From assembly GCA_050874585.1 (NCBI GenBank), contig JBNMKZ010000064.1:1-14249 (forward strand): a stretch of DNA of 14,249 bases. The letters are read 5' to 3'. Source of the stretch: UBA1067 sp050874585. Its GTDB lineage: Bacteria > Verrucomicrobiota > Kiritimatiellia > RFP12 > UBA1067. Position 1 is the first letter of the stretch. Each line of letters opens with the position of its first letter. Shown piece after piece: positions 5,834-13,149 of the stretch. The translations under genes and the position numbers were made by a program. The notes below the pieces were generated by a model that had not been told where the DNA came from, searched no databases, and saw only the letters and a list, made by a program, of their open reading frames with translations.

Positions 5834-7717
5834 TCATTTCGGGTAGCGGTTGAGCGCGGCGAGCTTCGGGGCGTAGACGAGCCGGATGCCCGGGATGCGG
5901 GCGAGGGGGTCGCTTGCATTCCAGCCGAGGCACTTCATGTCGGCGAACTTGATCAGGAGGTGGTGCGCGTCCTTCCCCTCCCACAGGCGGACGGGATTCG
6001 TTTCCTCGTCCGCGTAGGCGAACGAATCCCGGAAGCCGTCCTTGTCGTCGCCGATGACATAGGTCCTCCGCCCCGTCTTCGGATCGAGAACCGGCGGAAT
6101 CGTGTCGACAACGGATTCGGCGCGGTCCGTCAGGGAGTGGAGACCCCAGCGTCCGGTGCGGGCGTTCGCCTTCACGCGCGATTCGGGAAGGGACGGATAG
6201 TCGTAGACGCTCCTCTGCTTGGGGAAGCCGAGGGTCAGCCAGTTTTCCTCAATTCCGACGTCAGAAATCGTCTGCGGGTTGGCGTCCTCGCCGTTCCCCG
6301 CCAGCGCGTACTGGCGCTCGGCTTCAGTCGGCAGACGGAACTCGTAGTCCTTGAATCCGCTGAAATCGGGGTTTCGCAGTGTGCGTTCGTTGAGTTTCGC
6401 GAGAAGGGCCGCGAACTCGCCCGGCCGGATACTCTCGACGGGCACGTCCTCCGTGACGAACGGCGCGACCGTCGGATCCAGTTCGGCGCGGCACTTCCGG
6501 CGGAGATCCGGGTCGATTGCACCGAGCATCCCGTAGGTGAGCCGTCCCTTCATGATGAGGAACGGATAGGTGAGCCTGACGCGATGGGCCTTCCGGTTGC
6601 CCCGCGGTTGGCAGAAGCGCCCGTACATCGTGTAGCCGCCCGCCGGACACGCGGCGAACTCGATCGCGAGTCCCGTTGTCGCGTCGAGCGTGAGGGTGCG
6701 TGTCTCGCCGCCCTTGATTTCCGCCGCCGTAAGGTGGGCGTTGCGTTCCGTCCCGCCCATGGTGCGCGGCAGGAAAGTCAGCGATGCGGCGACGATGGCT
6801 GCAAAAAGGACGAAAAAGACGGAAAGGATGGCTGTTTTGCCGCGTTTGATGGGGCGTCTGGACGGCGCGGGCGCGGCGGTTTCGCCGACGGCCGCCGCTA
6901 CTTTCCCGGCGAGGGGCGTCAGTCGGGCGGGACGCTTCGCAGGGTTCTCGTCCAACAGACGCGGCAGAATCTCGCCCCAGACGGGATTGAGCGGCGCGAG
7001 AAGGCAGAAGGCGTTCGTGTCGGGTTCATACCAAAGCCCCGTGAGCAGGCGGAAGACCGCCATGCCGAAGGCGAACGTGTCGGACGCGGCACTCGCGCCT
7101 TGCCCTCGCAGGATTTCGGGGGCCAGGTAGCCGCGCGTCCCCATCACGAGTTGCCCGGCCGGGGTCGCATTCGTCGTGACGAGGGTGCGTTCCGCATCAA
7201 TCGTCTGCCGCAGACGGTCGTTCTCGAACTTCGAGATGCCGAAATCGCTCAGCACGACGCCGCCCTTGCCGTCGAGAAGCAGGTTGTTGAGCTTGATGTC
7301 GCGGTGGACGATGCCGAGATCGTGGATGTAGTCGAGGGCCGAGGCGATTTGGGCGAACCAGCGGGCGATTTCCCCTTCGCCCGCCTCGCCCGGCGCGAGG
7401 TCGGCCAGCGTCCGGGACTCGCCGCCTTTGCCGCGCACGAGATCCATGACGAAATAGGCGAGATTGCCCTCCGCGAGAATGTCGAGGTCGAAGACGTGCG
7501 CGATGTGCGGATGGTCGAGCCGCGCGAGGACCTTGCCCTCGGAGAGGAAGCGCCGGCGGAAGTTCTCGACGTCCCCGTGGTCGAGGGTGAAGGTCTTCAT
7601 CGCCGAACGCACGCCCAGCCGGCGGTGTTCGACTTCGTACACCGTCCCCATGCCGCCGCGTCCGAGGATGCGGACGATGCGGTAGACCCCAACGATGTCA
7701 TTTTCACGGAACTCCAT
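5834..7717 (-). CDS. Ser/Thr protein kinase with SUMF1-like domain
   Basis: This 627-residue membrane-bound kinase has an N-terminal Pkinase domain (about 12-275) with an intact catalytic set: Gly-rich loop LGRGGMGTVY (18-27), K41, E60, HRD (138-140) with K142 and N145, DFG (158-160) and APE (199-201). The usual HRDLKPxN reads HRDIKLNN. A basic stretch and one TM helix (about 295-315) follow. The C-terminal part (about 345-615) looks like a degenerate SUMF1/FGE fold, with RLPTEAE (461-467), a WGL motif (524-526) and a closing GIRLV, but without the catalytic cysteines, so a ligand-sensing role is more likely than catalysis. The frame is open to 8038, but residues before MEFREND look random and the extended -10 box sits 7 nt before this ATG. 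It converges on the sigma gene with a 22-bp gap and no clear terminator. Confidence 0.92.
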   Translation of the reverse strand: MEFRENDIVGVYRIVRILGRGGMGTVYEVEHRRLGVRSAMKTFTLDHGDVENFRRRFLSEGKVLARLDHPHIAHVFDLDILAEGNLAYFVMDLVRGKGGESRTLADLAPGEAGEGEIARWFAQIASALDYIHDLGIVHRDIKLNNLLLDGKGGVVLSDFGISKFENDRLRQTIDAERTLVTTNATPAGQLVMGTRGYLAPEILRGQGASAASDTFAFGMAVFRLLTGLWYEPDTNAFCLLAPLNPVWGEILPRLLDENPAKRPARLTPLAGKVAAAVGETAAPAPSRRPIKRGKTAILSVFFVLFAAIVAASLTFLPRTMGGTERNAHLTAAEIKGGETRTLTLDATTGLAIEFAACPAGGYTMYGRFCQPRGNRKAHRVRLTYPFLIMKGRLTYGMLGAIDPDLRRKCRAELDPTVAPFVTEDVPVESIRPGEFAALLAKLNERTLRNPDFSGFKDYEFRLPTEAERQYALAGNGEDANPQTISDVGIEENWLTLGFPKQRSVYDYPSLPESRVKANARTGRWGLHSLTDRAESVVDTIPPVLDPKTGRRTYVIGDDKDGFRDSFAYADEETNPVRLWEGKDAHHLLIKFADMKCLGWNASDPLARIPGIRLVYAPKLAALNRYPK

Positions 7718-7724
7718 GGCCCGT

Positions 7725-7733
7725 ATTATAGCA
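7725..7733 (-). promoter_or_regulatory. Extended -10 promoter of the kinase, leaderless
   Basis: Read on the minus strand, TGCTATAAT is followed by ACGGGCC and then ATG. The perfect -10 with TG extension and the 7-nt gap to the start codon repeat exactly the arrangement before the Minf_1886 gene. There is no Shine-Dalgarno sequence between them and no clear -35. Confidence 0.75.
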
Positions 7734-7787
7734 AATACAGGCGGTCGGAGTTGCCATGAAGATTTTTCGCCTGCTTTTTCGCATTTT

Positions 7788-7821
7788 CCCGTCACCTTTT
7801 CCGACGGGCCTCGTATATACT
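7788..7821 (+). promoter_or_regulatory. Inverted repeat and possible -10 in divergent gap
   Basis: The 138-bp gap between the divergent kinase and small-protein genes contains CCCGTC (7788-7793) and GACGGG (7803-7808) as a hairpin or operator. TATACT (7816-7821) is a plausible -10 for the rightward genes, inside the palindrome GTATATAC. TTTTTCGC also occurs twice (7763-7770 and 7775-7782). No good -35 was found, so the promoter call is weak. Confidence 0.25.
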
Positions 7822-7855
7822 TGATAGATATGGAACGATACGAACAGTTTGCGAA

Positions 7856-8062
7856 ATGACATACGTACCAGAGCGGTGGAACGTCTGCGCGACCTGCAAA
7901 TGGTGGCGCGGGCGTCGGCAGGTCAAGTTCATCGCGGCGGGGGCTCCGCCGCAGGTGGTCGTCGATGGAATCATGCCCGGCGGCAGCACATGCGTTGTCT
8001 GGAACCGCGATCGCAGCGCAATGGGCAGGTGCGATCACTGGCGGAAATGGGAAAGATTGTGA
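7856..8062 (+). CDS. Small four-cysteine protein, paralogue 1
   Basis: This 68-residue protein has C11 and C14 (CATCKWW), C46, and C59 in GRCDHWRKWERL. The C-x2-C ... C ... C spacing suggests one bound metal, probably zinc. It resembles small phage and bacterial proteins with a CxxC-K/R-F/Y-W start and a C-x-x-W end, whose function is unknown to me. It is clearly related to the next gene: the CATCK-aromatic-W-basic-G start, the final RC..W.KW..L and the Cys order all match. No Shine-Dalgarno sequence is apparent before this ATG. The conserved cysteines shared with the neighbour are the main reason to call it a gene despite its size. Confidence 0.72.
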   Translation: MTYVPERWNVCATCKWWRGRRQVKFIAAGAPPQVVVDGIMPGGSTCVVWNRDRSAMGRCDHWRKWERL

Positions 8063-8075
8063 TAACCTTCAATAA
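8038..8075 (+). repeat. Diverged direct repeat, copy 1
   Basis: These 38 bp align without gaps to 8272-8309, with 30 of 38 bases identical by hand count. The repeat crosses the stop codon of the first small gene (TGA at 8060-8062) into the spacer, showing that the two genes arose by DNA duplication that included flanking sequence. Confidence 0.6.
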
Positions 8076-8095
8076 AGTGCGAGAAACAACGGATC

Positions 8096-8296
8096 ATGAG
8101 TGAAGTCTCTTTACGAACTGAGAATCCGTCCTGCGCGACCTGCAAGTTCTGGAAGGGTTCGCGGCGGCTTGTGCCGCTTGGGAGCGCGAGGGCCGTTCGC
8201 GTTGATTCGGCGCGGCAGCCGTGTTCCTTCCGGGTCGGGTCTTTGACCACGCCGGGTGCGCGGTGTGGAAACTGGCAGAAATGGGGAAAACTCTAA
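8096..8296 (+). CDS. Small four-cysteine protein, paralogue 2
   Basis: This 66-residue paralogue of the preceding protein has C13 and C16 (CATCKFW), C43, and C57 in ARCGNWQKWGKL. The gap between the second and third cysteine is shorter by five residues than in paralogue 1 (26 versus 31), while the ends are nearly superimposable, as expected for two metal-binding lobes joined by a variable loop. The middle is basic. The ribosome binding site is weak (GGA 5 nt upstream). It precedes the membrane protein gene by 23 nt, so the pair probably heads the rightward operon. Confidence 0.75.
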   Translation: MSEVSLRTENPSCATCKFWKGSRRLVPLGSARAVRVDSARQPCSFRVGSLTTPGARCGNWQKWGKL

Positions 8297-8309
8297 TAAA
8301 CTTCCATAA
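8272..8309 (+). repeat. Diverged direct repeat, copy 2
   Basis: This is the second copy of the 38-bp repeat at 8038-8075. The stop codons align exactly (TAA at 8294-8296), and similarity continues past them through CTTC-N-ATAA. Confidence 0.6.
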
Positions 8310-8319
8310 GCGTGTTGAA

Positions 8320-8916
8320 ATGAACGAAACTGACAAGAATACCATGAATGCGGAAAGCGAGGCAACAGTCGTTGAGCCCGTCGAAGGGCGTCGCTCTCCA
8401 AATGACGACTTTCTCCTGACGAGAATTCTCAATAAGATTGGCGATTTCTTCTCGAAGATGATTCGCGGCATAATCGTCTTCGCATTCGTAAAACTGCCGA
8501 TTTGGATGTTCCGGTCACTCTTTACCATGAAGTGGCTGCGTCTCTTCATTTCGGCCTGGCGGGCGTTGATGCTGATGATGATCTGGATTGCCATCGTTTT
8601 TGCCGCGTGGCTGGTGTGGGACATGGAGAAATTCATTCGTTTCTGGCGAACGACATGGATGCTTTGTCAGGAATTGTTGCACTTGGCTTGGGCGGTCATT
8701 CGTTTGCACGGCGACCAGATTTGGTTCTGCATTGCACTGATTGGTTCGGTATACGGGCTCGTTTTTCTTCCGGCGAAATTTGCTTGGCGGAAATGGAAAA
8801 ATCGACGCGAGGAGAAGATGAGCAAGGATAGTTCCTCCCCAATTGAGGAGGAGCGTCTGCCGTCCACATCGGATGCGCCCGAGGTGGATGAGCCAACGGG
8901 TCAGGTGCAGAAGTGA
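8320..8916 (+). CDS. Three-TM protein of unknown function
   Basis: This 198-residue protein has an acidic N-terminal tail (1-30), a long hydrophobic and aromatic centre with likely membrane segments near 49-68, 81-100 and 133-153, a basic patch (WRKWKNRREEK, 156-166) and an acidic, Ser/Pro-rich C-terminal tail (167-198). The centre is rich in Trp, Met and Phe. The frame is open from 8221 and another ATG exists at 8281, but both lie inside the preceding gene. The ATG at 8320 falls 23 nt after that stop. I do not recognise a family. Its place before a HerA-type ATPase suggests a membrane anchor or channel for that machine. Confidence 0.78.
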   Translation: MNETDKNTMNAESEATVVEPVEGRRSPNDDFLLTRILNKIGDFFSKMIRGIIVFAFVKLPIWMFRSLFTMKWLRLFISAWRALMLMMIWIAIVFAAWLVWDMEKFIRFWRTTWMLCQELLHLAWAVIRLHGDQIWFCIALIGSVYGLVFLPAKFAWRKWKNRREEKMSKDSSSPIEEERLPSTSDAPEVDEPTGQVQK

Positions 8917-8925
8917 GGAAAAACG

Positions 8926-9111
8926 ATGGATGACTTTGCGCGTGGCGTTTCCGTGCTTCTCAAGCTGTTCTTCTACCTGATGTTCTTCGGTGGAATCCTT
9001 TTTGCAATTGGCCTTGTGATCATGTTCATCGTGGAGTGTCTGCCACGACTACTCGCCGCCGCGCTGATGATCATCGTGCCGATTGTCGCGATTTTTGGAT
9101 TGTCAAGCTGA
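8926..9111 (+). CDS. Tiny two-TM membrane protein
   Basis: This 61-residue, very hydrophobic protein has TM1 at about 10-36 and TM2 at about 42-59, with hardly any soluble part. GAGGAAAA, starting at the previous stop codon, gives a good ribosome binding site, and the gap is only 9 nt, so it is almost surely co-translated with the three-TM protein. No family is recognised. Holin-like or small membrane subunit roles are conceivable. Confidence 0.72.
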   Translation: MDDFARGVSVLLKLFFYLMFFGGILFAIGLVIMFIVECLPRLLAAALMIIVPIVAIFGLSS

Positions 9112-9143
9112 TTGGAATCATCGCGCGGAAACTTTCGTGAGAA

Positions 9144-12100
9144 ATGGCTTTAGTTATGGATGTCAATGAAAGTTTGATTGGTCAGTCAGAGATTGTTTCG
9201 AACCCCAAAAAGCCTTTGGGAGCGTGGATGGAGGTAATCCATCGGCGTGAGAGACCGCATCGGTATGAGGTCTTGTCGGCAGGGAGCGAGTTGCCGCGCA
9301 AGGACCTCATCCTTTACCGCGTCGAGGAAATCACCTACGAGGAGGATTCTCCGCAGTTGGAGGCCCTTGAGAACGCCCTTTCATGCATGGCGGTTCCTGG
9401 GATGAATCTCGTCTACTTGATTTTGGGCGATCACGGGAAGGTCCAGTTTTATTTCGGGTTTGCCCGCGATACGATTTCCACCCATTGGGAAGGCGACCAG
9501 GTGCTGAAGGTCGGCGAGGCCTTCCTCAAGCCCGCCATCGTCGGCAACTTCCGGGGCAGCATTGTGCGCCGTCTCAATCCCGACGAGATACAGGGGGTCC
9601 GGAACGCCTTGCATCGGTTCTTTGAGAGGAATGAGAACTGCCGCGTTTTGGGGGGCGTCCCCGGCGGCGTGAAAGACAAGGAGAATCAGGATTTCCGCGG
9701 CATCGACAGGCTTGTGGATATCATGCAGGGCGATTCGTTCGCCTTCATGATCCTGGCGAAACCCATTTCACAGGAGCGGCTTTCGGACTTGCGGGCGGAC
9801 ATCTTCACGTCCTATGAGATGCTGGCGATGGCCTCGAAGCAGTCCGTCCAGCTTGGCGTGAATGACGGGACGAGCCAGAGGACGGGAACGTCGGAAGGGA
9901 CGAGTGAGTCCTGCAGCCTCACCCACACGGATACGACGTCGCGCAGTGACAGTTCTACGAAACGGCTTGGTTCGAATTCGAGCGGGGCCTCCAAAACCGA
10001 AGGAGGAAGCAAGTCGCGTTCGGATTCCAACTCCGACAGCAAGAGTACAAACAGGGGGACGAGCACCCATTCGGACGTTCAGCACGGCTCTTCGGTGACG
10101 GTGAATTCCGATTTGACGAATAAGGTGGCGGCGGACTGGGTCAAGTATCTTGACGAGGTCTTGATTCCCCGTCTTGACTATGCGCGGGGCAAGGGCGCGT
10201 ATGTCGTCAACATGACGCTCCTCGGCGAGAATCCGCAGGTCGTCCGAAAGCTTTCACAGGCGGCCCGGTCGATTTTCGCCGGTGAGATGGCGAACATGGT
10301 GCCGCTCCTGTCGCGAGAGCCGGATGACGTCGAATGCCGGCAGCTGGAGAACTTTTCCATCCCCTATGAACGCATGACGGACGAGGCCTTGATGCGGTTG
10401 CCCTATGCACGGGCCGGGTTGCTGGAATACGACTCGGTTGCGCAACTTGGCAAGGATCAGCTGTCCGTTCTCTATTCCGGGAATTGGATGAGCGTGCGCG
10501 AACTTGCGCTGATGGCGGGATTGCCGCAGAAGGAGGTCGTGGGGCTTCGCTTGAAGGAAGAGGTTGAATTCGGCCTGAACGTTCCCGAGCCAAAGGGCCG
10601 GGGCGGCGAAATGCTGTCCGAAGATCAGCTTGTCCCGTTGGGAACGCTCATCAAGAGCGGCAATGAGTGTGAAAAAAGCATGGTCAGCTTGGCGAAGTCG
10701 CTTCTTGACCGGCATGTCTTTGTCGCGGGCGTGACGGGCAGCGGCAAGACGACGACTTGCCAGACGCTTCTGCTTTCGAGCGGATGGCCGTTCCTGGTGA
10801 TCGAGCCCGCCAAGACGGAGTATCGTGGCCTTCGCCATGCCGACAAGGCGGAGATTCGTGCGCAATGCAAGAATCTGCTTGTCTTTACGCTGGGTGACGA
10901 CACGGTTGCGCCGTTCAGGCTGAATCCGTTTGAACTGATCCCAGGTGAAAGCGTGACGGCGCGCGTCGACATGCTGATGGCCAGCATATCTGCCGCGTTC
11001 GAAATGGAGGCGGCCATTCCGCAGCTGATTGAACGGGCGATTTACGCCTGTTACGAGGACTATGGCTGGAGTCTCGACACAAACGAAAACGAACAGTACG
11101 AAGATCCATTCAAGGATGGCGTGTTCGCCTTCCCGACCTTGAGCGACGTGCTCAAGAAGACGGAAACCGTCGTCAATGAACAGGGCTTTGACGACCGGCT
11201 CAAGAAGGACTACATCGGTTCAATCAACGCGCGGCTTCAGGGGTTGACGCTTGGCTCGAAGGGCTTCATGCTCGACTGCCCGCGTTCCATTGACTTTGTG
11301 AAGCTCTTGGATCGCCAGGTCGTGCTTGAGCTGGAGTCGATACCGAACGCGGCGCAGAAGTCCCTGATCATCGGATTCGTGCTGACGAATCTCCTCCAGG
11401 CGGTCAAGTACAAGTTCAAGACGGGAGGCGGAAAGATCCATCACATCACGCTGATAGAGGAAGCGCACCGCCTCCTGTCAAAGCCCGAACCCGGCGGCAG
11501 CCCTTCGCAGAAGCAGGCGGCGGAGACCTTTGCGGACATGCTGGCGGAAATTCGCAAATACGGAGAATCGCTTGTCATCGCCGACCAGATTCCGGGCAAA
11601 TTGACCCCTGAGGTCATGAAAAACACCAATACGAAGATCATTCATCGCCTTTTCGCACAGGACGACAAGGAGGCCGTGGGGCATACGATGGGGCTTGATG
11701 ACGATCAGGCGAAATTCCTTTCAAACCTCGTGCCGGGACGTGCCATCGTCTTCAACGGCGACTGGTCGAAGGCCGTTCAGGTGCAGATTGCGCAGAAGTA
11801 CCGCACGGACTCCACGCCGGAAAACGACGAAGATGCAAAACTTCGGGACGCGGCATTGGCGTTTTATGCAAAGGACTTCCGGCGCGGCGTGTATGGGATG
11901 TCGCAGCTCTTCGCGAAAGAGCCGACGGGTGCGGAGCTGGAGGCCAAGGCGAAGAGCCTGCAGCGGCTTTCAAAGGCGTTTCGCTCATGTGACGGAATTC
12001 CCGCGAAGGTGTGGAATCCGCTCATCGTGCCGCGACTTTGCGAGAGATATGGCGAAAGCGCGGTCTCGGATGTCTTGTCGTCTGTCGGGGTGCAAAGGGA

Positions 12101-12362
12101 ACTCGCCGACATCGCTGACAAGTCCATTAAAGTGAATGAACTCAAGCTGCCCGTCCTGCTGGACTTGTGCGAGAAGCATACAGACGAGGTCGTCTTGCAC
12201 GTCCTTCTTGCGCGGCGCTATTCGCCAAAGACAATCGAGAGAACCATTCCACGCTATATTGCCTTCCTCTCCGATTTCCGGAAGGAGAACTTTCGCGAGA
12301 TTCCGGGGTGCAAGACGAAAACCTTGAAATGCGACAGCCGTGAATGCCTTTATGCACATTAA
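9144..12362 (+). CDS. HerA/FtsK-type ATPase with Ser-rich linker
   Basis: This 1072-residue protein has four parts. The N-terminal region (1-230) is alpha/beta and unrecognised. The linker at about 233-325 is dominated by Ser, Thr, Gly, Asp and Asn. A middle region follows (330-510). The P-loop ATPase of the HerA/DUF87 class has Walker A GVTGSGKTT (529-537) and Walker B LIEEAH (770-775), where the usual Asp-Glu reads Glu-Glu. Downstream DQIPGKL and KNTNTKIIHRL have the sensor and arginine-finger look of this family. The last 170 residues are helical and end in a Cys cluster (CKTKTLKCDSREC). HerA-class enzymes form hexamers that pump DNA or protein, often with a nuclease; no NurA, SIR2 or other nuclease gene is visible nearby. 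Neighbours are membrane proteins, so a membrane-coupled translocase is plausible but unproven. Confidence 0.9.
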   Translation: MALVMDVNESLIGQSEIVSNPKKPLGAWMEVIHRRERPHRYEVLSAGSELPRKDLILYRVEEITYEEDSPQLEALENALSCMAVPGMNLVYLILGDHGKVQFYFGFARDTISTHWEGDQVLKVGEAFLKPAIVGNFRGSIVRRLNPDEIQGVRNALHRFFERNENCRVLGGVPGGVKDKENQDFRGIDRLVDIMQGDSFAFMILAKPISQERLSDLRADIFTSYEMLAMASKQSVQLGVNDGTSQRTGTSEGTSESCSLTHTDTTSRSDSSTKRLGSNSSGASKTEGGSKSRSDSNSDSKSTNRGTSTHSDVQHGSSVTVNSDLTNKVAADWVKYLDEVLIPRLDYARGKGAYVVNMTLLGENPQVVRKLSQAARSIFAGEMANMVPLLSREPDDVECRQLENFSIPYERMTDEALMRLPYARAGLLEYDSVAQLGKDQLSVLYSGNWMSVRELALMAGLPQKEVVGLRLKEEVEFGLNVPEPKGRGGEMLSEDQLVPLGTLIKSGNECEKSMVSLAKSLLDRHVFVAGVTGSGKTTTCQTLLLSSGWPFLVIEPAKTEYRGLRHADKAEIRAQCKNLLVFTLGDDTVAPFRLNPFELIPGESVTARVDMLMASISAAFEMEAAIPQLIERAIYACYEDYGWSLDTNENEQYEDPFKDGVFAFPTLSDVLKKTETVVNEQGFDDRLKKDYIGSINARLQGLTLGSKGFMLDCPRSIDFVKLLDRQVVLELESIPNAAQKSLIIGFVLTNLLQAVKYKFKTGGGKIHHITLIEEAHRLLSKPEPGGSPSQKQAAETFADMLAEIRKYGESLVIADQIPGKLTPEVMKNTNTKIIHRLFAQDDKEAVGHTMGLDDDQAKFLSNLVPGRAIVFNGDWSKAVQVQIAQKYRTDSTPENDEDAKLRDAALAFYAKDFRRGVYGMSQLFAKEPTGAELEAKAKSLQRLSKAFRSCDGIPAKVWNPLIVPRLCERYGESAVSDVLSSVGVQRELADIADKSIKVNELKLPVLLDLCEKHTDEVVLHVLLARRYSPKTIERTIPRYIAFLSDFRKENFREIPGCKTKTLKCDSRECLYAH

Positions 12363-12402
12363 TTTCAACTAAACAACAAGCAACTAAATAAGGAGCAAAC
12401 AA

Positions 12403-13137
12403 ATGGAATTCTTGAGCAGTCTGTGGAATGGCGTCAAGGAGATCGCATCGGGGATTGGGAAGGCGATTTCAAGTGTCTTGAGTACATCGCCGCTGATGAA
12501 AAATCTGCTGCCCATACTGGCGGTTGTCATTCCGCCGCCGTTGGATGCGATCGCGTGCGTTGCCGTGATGGGAATTGCGTCCGCCTTTGGCGTAAAGTCA
12601 AATCCCGACGAGTTGGGGTGTCAGATGAACGAGGCGGACATGAAGCCGGAAGACTTCAAGACGTTTGCCGACTACAAGGCGTACCTTGACAGGGAGTATC
12701 CGTTTGATGCGGCAAAATACGAAGCCTTGTCGCCAGACCAGAAGCTGGCGTGCCGTTATACGGGGATCATTGGCCTGATGGAGGAACTGCACCAGTCGAA
12801 GGGCTTCAAGATCTCGCCCATGACATTGGGCATCCTGGCGGCGGGCGCCGCGCAATGCAAGTGGACTGAACCTCAGATCAAGGGCTTTGCGGAAGGAATG
12901 GCGCGGACCTTGGAGGTGAGCGGCGGGCGCGACATGTCGAGCGTCGAGGGGTTGGCAAGGGGTGGCCTTGCGGCGGACGATTGGACGACTGTGCGGAATG
13001 CGGTGGAGAAAGGGCGTGAAACGGCCGGCGTCGAGGAGACGATTGATGAAATCTGCGAGTCTTTCAAGCGGCCTGAGGATGTCGAGCGGAAGATTGATGA
13101 GGCGCGGGCTGCATTTGACATGCGTGACCACATCTGA
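12403..13137 (+). CDS. Unknown protein with membrane-active N-terminus
   Basis: This 244-residue protein begins with an amphipathic helix (about 2-27, FLSSLWNGVKEIASGIGKAI onward), then a hydrophobic stretch (about 33-63). The remaining 180 residues are mainly helical, acidic and soluble in look. The N-terminal helix has the Trp/Lys/Ala/Gly pattern of membrane-binding or pore-forming peptides. There is no Sec-type signal peptide with a clear cleavage site. AGGAG (12391-12395), 7 nt before the ATG in an A-rich, G-poor leader, gives strong initiation. It follows the ATPase by 40 nt and precedes the next gene by 12. I do not recognise the family; an effector or membrane partner of the ATPase is a guess from position. 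Confidence 0.78.
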   Translation: MEFLSSLWNGVKEIASGIGKAISSVLSTSPLMKNLLPILAVVIPPPLDAIACVAVMGIASAFGVKSNPDELGCQMNEADMKPEDFKTFADYKAYLDREYPFDAAKYEALSPDQKLACRYTGIIGLMEELHQSKGFKISPMTLGILAAGAAQCKWTEPQIKGFAEGMARTLEVSGGRDMSSVEGLARGGLAADDWTTVRNAVEKGRETAGVEETIDEICESFKRPEDVERKIDEARAAFDMRDHI

Positions 13138-13149
13138 GGAAGTTAAGCC

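Noticed and set aside
5756..7759. 667-codon plus-strand open frame opposite the kinase
   Set aside because: It is antisense to a kinase with all catalytic motifs intact; its Arg/Glu/Val-rich composition is what GC-rich antisense frames give, and it matches no family.
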